From positions 1-57,082 of the forward strand of contig ONLW01000018.1 in NCBI GenBank assembly GCA_900318835.1: a stretch of 57,082 bases of DNA. Direction: 5' to 3'. Positions within the stretch are counted from its first letter, which is position 1. Each line of letters starts with the position of its first letter. A model generated the notes under the pieces. It saw only the letters and a program-made list of their open reading frames with translations. It made no database searches and was not told the DNA's origin. The position numbers and the translations under genes are program-made. Of the stretch, positions 51,174 to 57,082 are shown one piece after another. This DNA is from an uncultured Bacteroidales bacterium (lineage in GTDB: Bacteria; Bacteroidota; Bacteroidia; Bacteroidales; P3).

Positions 51174-53026
51174 TAACATTACCCACCCCCGCGAAACGTC
51201 CCGCCTTTATCCTCGCTGCACTGACACTTATCGGGGCAGCACTCAGGATAGGTGGCCTTTTCGGACCGCTGTCCCACGATGAGTTGAGTGCCATCTGCCG
51301 CCTGCAGTTCGATTCCCTGTCGGCCCTCTTGGATTATGGCGTAAAACCCGACGGCCATCCGGGAGGTGTCCAAGTCTTCTTGTGGCTTTGGTCGCAGATG
51401 TTCGGCACCTCGGCCATAGCGATACGGCTGCCATTCATGTTGATGGGTATTGCCACAGTGCCTTTGATTTACTCCATCGGCCGTCGATGGTACGGTCGAT
51501 GGAGCGCATTGTTGCCGACTGCAGTCATCGCAGTAAGCCAATACACGGTCTATTATTCCGACATTGCCCGACCCTACTGCGTCGGCCTTTTCTTTATTCT
51601 CTGCGTGCTCTACGTTCTCACCCGCATGGTCTCCGAACAGCGGTTTACCTTGTGGAGGCTGGCAACATTCGCCCTCTTTGAGGCGTGCTGCGCTTATACA
51701 CACTATTTCTGTGCACTGACGGCAACACTTATGGCCCTCGCCGCTTTCTTCTTTGTTGGCCGACGCCATGTTTGGTCCTATCTGGCTTCCTGTCTTGGAG
51801 CCGTGATACTCTTTCTCCCTCATCTAAGCATCACACTCTATCAACTCCTCGAACTCAAGGGCATCGGGGGATGGTTAGGTGCCCCAACACCTGTCTTTGC
51901 TCTCGAATATACCCGTTACCTCACCCATCATTCGCTATTGGCCGCAGCCGTCGTTCTCATCGTTTTCGGCCTCCTTTTCAGCCTCCAAACGGCACACAAG
52001 AACATTCGGTTACTAGTTGCATCGCTGAGTGTCGGACTTCTACCGGCCATCATCGGTTACATCTATTCCGTGACGGTTAATCCGGTGCTGCAATACTCGG
52101 TACTCATCTTCTCGTTCCCCTTCCTGCTGTTGGCTCTCGCAGCTTGTGTCGATGACCAGCGCCATGTCAGGCACACGACAGCTGTTGCCGTCTATGTCAC
52201 CGTCATGGTAACCACCCTCTTTATCACTCGCCATCACTACGACATGCTCGGTCACGAATGGATTGAGGCCTCAGTGCACGAGGCGCAGGAAGCCAATCAT
52301 GAATATGGCCGCGACAACGTGGCATACCTTTTCAACTTCTCACCCTGCATGATAGCCTACTACGACAGTACGATCTACCCCTTACCGCAGGAGTGGGCCT
52401 CCGATGCCACCCGTCTCGACAGCGCGCTGTCGCGCTGTCCGCAACCCTATATTGTATGCTCCGGCTTCCAAGACCCTGCGATGCTGGCCGTTGTCAACCG
52501 CCACTACCCCACCCTGCTTCGTGTGCGGCCCTGCACAGTTTCCGAGATTTGCCTGTTCAGTCGGCAGCCCTCCGAGAAGGCAATTTGTATCGACAGCTTG
52601 GCCATGGACATCATCGAGCGCCCGCTACAAGCCTCTACCGACGAATTCTCAATTATCCTTGATACCATGCTGGGAGACATCGTCGACAGCCGATTTGTCT
52701 GCATTGAAAGTGCTCTTCTGTTCCAAGACTCCGCATGGACCACTAAGTCGAAGGCCATCCATCTAGTCACCGAGTTGGTGAATGGTGACCATCAACTGGA
52801 CTGGCGCGAAGTGGTTCTGGTTCCCACTGAAAGAGGAAGCATTCAACGCGTCCTGCTGCCAGTACGCATTGAATGCTTCGTCAAACATCGCAGCCAGTTG
52901 AGACACTCACGGATTAAGATTTACCTCTGGAATCCCGACGGCAATACACATACAATTCCCCTGAGTTGCCGCATCCGAATCCTTCCTACATCACCGTGGA
53001 TGTACTCCTGTCTGGAAGAGATCTAA
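51170..53026 (+). CDS. GT39-type membrane glycosyltransferase (ArnT/PMT-like)
   Basis: 618 residues. About ten TM helices in the first 370 residues. GT-C features: the catalytic acidic pair in LSHDELSAICRL near residue 38 in the first periplasmic loop, DGHPGGVQVFLWLWSQMFG near 65, and IARPYCVGLFFILCVLYVL. The C-terminal 240 residues are soluble and not recognised. It would transfer a sugar from a polyprenyl-phosphate donor to a lipid or protein, acceptor unknown. It is translationally coupled to sstT and ends 4 bp from the convergent hutU stop with no terminator in between. Confidence 0.8.
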   Translation: MITLPTPAKRPAFILAALTLIGAALRIGGLFGPLSHDELSAICRLQFDSLSALLDYGVKPDGHPGGVQVFLWLWSQMFGTSAIAIRLPFMLMGIATVPLIYSIGRRWYGRWSALLPTAVIAVSQYTVYYSDIARPYCVGLFFILCVLYVLTRMVSEQRFTLWRLATFALFEACCAYTHYFCALTATLMALAAFFFVGRRHVWSYLASCLGAVILFLPHLSITLYQLLELKGIGGWLGAPTPVFALEYTRYLTHHSLLAAAVVLIVFGLLFSLQTAHKNIRLLVASLSVGLLPAIIGYIYSVTVNPVLQYSVLIFSFPFLLLALAACVDDQRHVRHTTAVAVYVTVMVTTLFITRHHYDMLGHEWIEASVHEAQEANHEYGRDNVAYLFNFSPCMIAYYDSTIYPLPQEWASDATRLDSALSRCPQPYIVCSGFQDPAMLAVVNRHYPTLLRVRPCTVSEICLFSRQPSEKAICIDSLAMDIIERPLQASTDEFSIILDTMLGDIVDSRFVCIESALLFQDSAWTTKSKAIHLVTELVNGDHQLDWREVVLVPTERGSIQRVLLPVRIECFVKHRSQLRHSRIKIYLWNPDGNTHTIPLSCRIRILPTSPWMYSCLEEI

Positions 53027-53030
53027 TATC

Positions 53031-55043
53031 CTAGAACAGACCTTCGAGGACGCTGTCGTCGACGAGGTTGGGCATGGTGACCTTGAGTTCGGGGCAGATG
53101 TCCATGGCGCGCTTGATGGCGAACATGGCGCCTTCGTTGCGAGCCCAAGAGCGGCGGCTGATGCCGTTATTGACGTCCCAGTGGAGCATCATTCGGAGAC
53201 GGCGGTCGCAAGCCTCAGAACCATCCAAGACCATGCCGAAGCCACCGTTCATCACCTCGCCCCAGCCTACGCCGCCACCGTTGTGGATAGAGACCCACGT
53301 GGCGCCGCGGAAGGAGTCGCCGATGACGTTCTGAACGGCCATATCGGCGCAACGGTTGGAGCCGTCGTAGATGTTGCTGGTCTCGCGGAAAGGGCTGTCG
53401 GTGCCGCTGACATCGTGGTGGTCGCGGCCGAGGACGATGGGGGCGCTGATTTCACCCTTCTTGATGGCCTCGTTGAAGCGGGCGGCAATCTTGGTGCGGC
53501 CTTCGCAGTCGGCATAGAGGATGCGGGCCTGAGAACCGACAACAAGGTGGTTCTCCTTGGCTCCTTTAATCCATTGGATATTGTCGTGCATCTGCTGCTG
53601 AATCTCGGCGGGAGCGGTAGCGGCAATCTCACCCAGCACCTCCATAGCGATATGGTCGCTCTTGTCAAGGTCTTCGGGCTTGCCGCTGGTGCATACCCAA
53701 CGGAAGGGGCCGAAGCCGTAGTCGAAGCACATCGGGCCCATGATATCCTGAACGTATGAAGGATAACGGAAGGCGGTCTTGTCGGCGTTCCAGATGTCGG
53801 CGCCGGCGCGGCTGCTCTCGAGCAGGAAGGCGTTGCCGTAGTCGAAGAAATACATACCGCGGGCGGTGAGCTTGTTGACCGCAGCCACATGGCGACGGAG
53901 AGACTCCTGCACCTTCTCCTTGAAGAGTTCGGGTTTCTCGGCCATCATCACCTTGGCATCCTCGAAGCTGACTCCAACGGGATAGTAGCCACCGGCCCAA
54001 GGGTTGTGCAGAGAGGTCTGGTCGGAACCGAGGTCCACCTTGATGCCTTTCTCGGCGCAATACTCCCAGAGGTCGACCACATTGCCCTGGTAGGCGTAGC
54101 TCTTGGCCTCCTTGGCGGCGATGGACTTATTGACGGCAACGAAGAGCTCGTCGAGGTTGTCGTGCACCTCGTCGACCCAACCCTGCGTGTAGCGCTTCTG
54201 CGTGGCGGCAGGGTTAATCTCGGCGGTGATGGAGACCACACCGGCGATGTCGCCAGCCTTGGGCTGGGCGCCGCTCATGCCGCCGAGACCGGCGGTGATG
54301 AACAGTTTGCCGGCGGTGCCGCCACCAAGCTTACGGGCGGCGTTGAGCACCGTAATGGTGGTGCCGTGGACGATACCCTGCGGGCCGATGTACATATAGG
54401 AGCCGGCGGTCATCTGGCCGTACTGCGTCACGCCGAGAGCGTTGTAGCGCTCCCAGTCGTCGGGCTTGCTGTAGTTGGGAATCATCATGCCGTTGGTGAC
54501 GACCACTCGCGGGGCGTCCTTGTGGCTGGGATAGAGTCCCATGGGGTGGCCGCTGTACATGACAAGGGTCTGCTCGTCGGTCATCTCACTCAAATATTTC
54601 ATAACCAGACGGTACTGAGCCCAGTTCTGGAACACGGCACCGTTGCCGCCGTAGGTGATGAGCTCGTGGGGATGCTGAGCCACCGCCGGGTCAAGGTTAT
54701 TCTGAATCATCAGCATGATGGCGGCTGCCTGACGGCATTTGGCTGGATATTCCTCGATGGAACGGGCGTACATCTTGTAGGTGGGGCGCAGACGGTACAT
54801 ATAGATGCGGCCGTACTTCTGCAGCTCCTCGGCAAACTCCTTGGCCAACATTTTGTGGTGCTTGGCAGGGAAGTAGCGCAGGGCGTTGCGGATGGCCAGT
54901 TTCTTCTCGGCAGGCGTCAAGATATCCTTACGCTTGGGGGCATGGTTCACCGTAGGGTCATAGGGTTGGGGTTCGGGCAGCGGATCGGGAATACCGAGGC
55001 GCAATTCGTTCTGAAAATCTTCAAGTGTCATATCCTTAATCAT
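53031..55043 (-). CDS. hutU: Urocanate hydratase
   Basis: Second step of histidine breakdown: urocanate to 4-imidazolone-5-propanoate using bound NAD+. 670 residues, the longer subtype seen in Bacteroidota. Conserved: YGGNGAVFQNWAQYRLVMKY, VMYSGHPMGLYPSHKDAPRV, QMTAGSYMYIGPQGIVHGTT, GGGTAGKLFITAGLGGMSGA (NAD-binding) and the C-terminal SIHNGGGVGWGEVMNGGFGM. The adjacent hut genes are not in the window. A start at residue 5 (MTLEDF) is also possible. Confidence 0.97.
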   Translation of the reverse strand: MIKDMTLEDFQNELRLGIPDPLPEPQPYDPTVNHAPKRKDILTPAEKKLAIRNALRYFPAKHHKMLAKEFAEELQKYGRIYMYRLRPTYKMYARSIEEYPAKCRQAAAIMLMIQNNLDPAVAQHPHELITYGGNGAVFQNWAQYRLVMKYLSEMTDEQTLVMYSGHPMGLYPSHKDAPRVVVTNGMMIPNYSKPDDWERYNALGVTQYGQMTAGSYMYIGPQGIVHGTTITVLNAARKLGGGTAGKLFITAGLGGMSGAQPKAGDIAGVVSITAEINPAATQKRYTQGWVDEVHDNLDELFVAVNKSIAAKEAKSYAYQGNVVDLWEYCAEKGIKVDLGSDQTSLHNPWAGGYYPVGVSFEDAKVMMAEKPELFKEKVQESLRRHVAAVNKLTARGMYFFDYGNAFLLESSRAGADIWNADKTAFRYPSYVQDIMGPMCFDYGFGPFRWVCTSGKPEDLDKSDHIAMEVLGEIAATAPAEIQQQMHDNIQWIKGAKENHLVVGSQARILYADCEGRTKIAARFNEAIKKGEISAPIVLGRDHHDVSGTDSPFRETSNIYDGSNRCADMAVQNVIGDSFRGATWVSIHNGGGVGWGEVMNGGFGMVLDGSEACDRRLRMMLHWDVNNGISRRSWARNEGAMFAIKRAMDICPELKVTMPNLVDDSVLEGLF

Positions 55044-55117
55044 TTTTGTTTTATTGCTTTTTTATTTAATTGATAACGATGTGATATCTATTTTATTGCG
55101 TCAGCAATTCAAAAAAA

Positions 55118-57007
55118 TCACAAAACGAGCGCCCGGCGGAACCGTATGGTCAGTTCCGGATTCTGAAGCCTCGACGGCCTATCGCCGTCGTTCATGGAGG
55201 CCGTGCGAAAGCGGATTGCCACTGGCAAATAGGAGGCTGGGCATCCTGAGAGGAATGTCGCGAGGTCGGCGTAGGACTGTAGCAGGGGGCCCATCCAAAG
55301 GCCACTTACGGCCGTGGTACGGGAGTATCGATAGGAAACCACTTCGCCATTGGGGAGACGATAGTCGACATAATATATATCGGGTTTATACAGAAGTCCC
55401 TTCACCCAACCAAGGAAAGAGGGCTGGGAGAAGACCTCGGCACGGAGGATTGACGAATCGGGATGAGGGGGCAGCGGCACCCACTCATTCCACGCAACCG
55501 TGAGCTCTGCGACGGGCTCCGAAGCAGGGGAGAAACGTCCATCCCCATGGCGCAACAGCAAGCCATACCAACCTCCACTGTCAACAAGGGTGTAGTTGGT
55601 AAAAAGGGAATCAATGATGGCTGGTTCGTCGCTGAGGAGGTATCGCCCGTCGAGACTGCGCAGTCCGTCGTCACACCCGTAGTTTACCTTATGCAGGATT
55701 ACGAAAGAGACAGCATCGGTATGGCTAGAGAAATTCAATGCAGACTGGTGGTTGAGCCAAAGGGAATTGCCCGAGGCAAGTTCGACGGAAGTGTGAGGCT
55801 GCCAGGAGAATTTGTTGGCAGGGATGTAGACATGTTCCCACGGATAGCAATCGACGGAAGCGTTGCCCACCACTGCGCACAGACTATCATCCAGCTTGCG
55901 CGAACTCAGCGTATTGGCGATATAACCCCAACTTTCATCGACCAACTGTTTGGGGCAAACCACACGGCCGACAAGATTCTGTGGACCGGCGGAGAGGGAT
56001 TTCGCCCCGATAGTGTTAAGAGCCGAGAAATTGACCAAGAGGAAAAGAAAGGCAGCGATGCCGGAGAGCCAGGGCAACCAGCAGAAGCGGTTCTGTGCCA
56101 ACGCAATGAGAATCAAAAAACAGACGACAGACGAAATAAACTGGTTAAAATGAAAAACATCTTCGCGGGTTATACCATATCTCCAAAAGGAGAAGAGCGG
56201 AATCAGCAGTAGCAAAGCGAGACAGCGTGCCCACTGGCCTTTCAGCGTCAGCGCAAACGCCAGCAGGGCCACTGCAAACGCCAGCAGAGACCATCCTTCA
56301 TGTTCCGGCATCAACACAGCCTCGGAATAGCCTCCAACAAGATTCAGCACCCCGACCCATGCATGCCACATCACAGGAAAACTGTGCCACACCGCCAAAC
56401 CAACAACAAGAAACATGACAGGCACAGAAGCAGCGGTGATGACGGTAAACTTCCAATCTTTATGGCGAAACGCAAGTACAAGCCACCCGACAAACAACAC
56501 AGCACACGACGAAGTACCGATAGAAGACTTGATGCTCAGCGAGAAAACAGCAATGGCAGCAGCCACCAGAAAACGCCAAAAACTTTTCTTTTCTATGGCA
56601 GCCATCACCAACAGAGCCACGTTGGCCACCAGAAGGACATCGATATTGGCATAGAGACAAGCAGGAACCAGCGCTGCCAGAGTCAACCACAATGGCTGTT
56701 TCCGGCGACATGCCATCATCAGCGCCATCCACGCAAAGGCAAACTTCGTCAAAGAGAAGAAAATCAAAAAAATAGCATAATGACCATTACCCACCAAAGG
56801 AAGCCGCAGACAAGAAAAAGGACCATAAGGGTGGACAAGTTGTGTCAGCGTTTGGTAATCGTTATCGAACAGATAATTAAATCCCCACACATAGGAAGAA
56901 TCAAGCCCAACCCCAAAGTCGGGTTCAAAGGCCGGGTACGTCAGCACGACAAGCAGGAATGCCAATGCGGCCATAAGCCAGCGGGGGATATGCAAAAGAC
57001 GCGTCAT
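55118..57007 (-). CDS. Polytopic membrane protein with C-terminal soluble domain, unknown
   Basis: 629 residues. About ten TM helices up to residue 330 (such as WLMAALAFLLVVLTYPAFEP, IFLIFFSLTKFAFAWMALMM, LLAFAVALLAFALTLKGQWA), then a roughly 300-residue extracytoplasmic region with many Trp, Tyr and Ser. Acidic residues in the first loop (EPDFGVGLDSSYVWGFNYL) recall GT-C glycosyltransferases, but no motif is decisive. No close neighbour on the strand; 57008-57082 upstream is AT-rich without a clear promoter box. Confidence 0.7.
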   Translation of the reverse strand: MTRLLHIPRWLMAALAFLLVVLTYPAFEPDFGVGLDSSYVWGFNYLFDNDYQTLTQLVHPYGPFSCLRLPLVGNGHYAIFLIFFSLTKFAFAWMALMMACRRKQPLWLTLAALVPACLYANIDVLLVANVALLVMAAIEKKSFWRFLVAAAIAVFSLSIKSSIGTSSCAVLFVGWLVLAFRHKDWKFTVITAASVPVMFLVVGLAVWHSFPVMWHAWVGVLNLVGGYSEAVLMPEHEGWSLLAFAVALLAFALTLKGQWARCLALLLLIPLFSFWRYGITREDVFHFNQFISSVVCFLILIALAQNRFCWLPWLSGIAAFLFLLVNFSALNTIGAKSLSAGPQNLVGRVVCPKQLVDESWGYIANTLSSRKLDDSLCAVVGNASVDCYPWEHVYIPANKFSWQPHTSVELASGNSLWLNHQSALNFSSHTDAVSFVILHKVNYGCDDGLRSLDGRYLLSDEPAIIDSLFTNYTLVDSGGWYGLLLRHGDGRFSPASEPVAELTVAWNEWVPLPPHPDSSILRAEVFSQPSFLGWVKGLLYKPDIYYVDYRLPNGEVVSYRYSRTTAVSGLWMGPLLQSYADLATFLSGCPASYLPVAIRFRTASMNDGDRPSRLQNPELTIRFRRALVL

Positions 57008-57082
57008 CTCAGCACGAGGGTTCTTTTTAATAAATATATATACAATAATTATTATCAGTTATTTATATTCGCAGTAGGACAT

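Noticed and set aside
53024-53033. Missing terminator between the convergent GT39 and hutU genes as a sign of truncation
   Set aside because: Both proteins have natural C-termini, and closely convergent stops are common; radC/folB show the same.

Overview
The window is about 57 kb of a Bacteroidota chromosome, most likely Bacteroidales. The evidence is the promoter style (TTTG about 19-20 nt before TAnnTTTG, seen before rpsO, secDF, sstT and several island genes), a fused SecDF, a PorV-like protein beside a TonB-dependent receptor, surface proteins with a type IX secretion (T9SS) C-terminal sorting region, a DUF4301 protein and a SIMPL protein. No rRNA, tRNA or CRISPR array was found. Most of the window is core-genome sequence of moderate to high GC. 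The exception is a mosaic accessory island at about 31.2-40.0 kb with strongly AT-rich segments.

Layout. 1-8.1 kb (minus): two translationally coupled giant surface adhesins built of choice-of-anchor J and PKD-like modules. The first is split by a 22-bp tandem duplication; the second runs off the left edge. 8.5-12.5 kb (minus): pnp, rpsO, a HIT hydrolase and greA. 12.6-26.0 kb (minus): a probable five-gene run secDF, small membrane protein, TonB-dependent receptor, 1660-aa secreted protein, PorV-like protein, linking export across both membranes to an outer-membrane/surface assembly. 26.2-31 kb: radC; folB, pheS and a secreted cyclophilin; a lipoprotein; a DUF4301 gene.

31.2-40.0 kb (minus) is the most interesting part. 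In transcription order it holds a winged-helix protein, a zinc-hook AAA ATPase with a PrrC/RloC-like Arg/Glu/His pattern, a structured leader with two mutually exclusive pairings, a small SAM-binding methylase-like protein without NPPY, an Eco57I-type adenine methylase, a toxin-antitoxin pair and a GIY-YIG/superfamily 2 helicase. This looks like a restriction-modification system with an anticodon-nuclease-like guard, in a combination I cannot match to a named system. The regulator and the ATPase are preceded by the same 22-bp promoter block.

40-57 kb: lemA and a TPM-domain protein; a 45-aa basic protein with its own promoter and terminator; a NUDIX hydrolase and a UvrD helicase carrying an internal DnaQ-type exonuclease; an ECF sigma factor with a putative anti-sigma partner and a lipoprotein; a queuosine-precursor operon (SIMPL, queC, queD, queE, queF); sstT with a GT39-type glycosyltransferase; hutU; and a large membrane protein.

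A second theme is short interspersed repeats. Three copies of an approximately 80-bp palindromic element sit at gene ends, one of them forming the last codons and stop of a gene. Four other short families are inserted in frame inside coding sequences, with three insertions in the restriction helicase alone.
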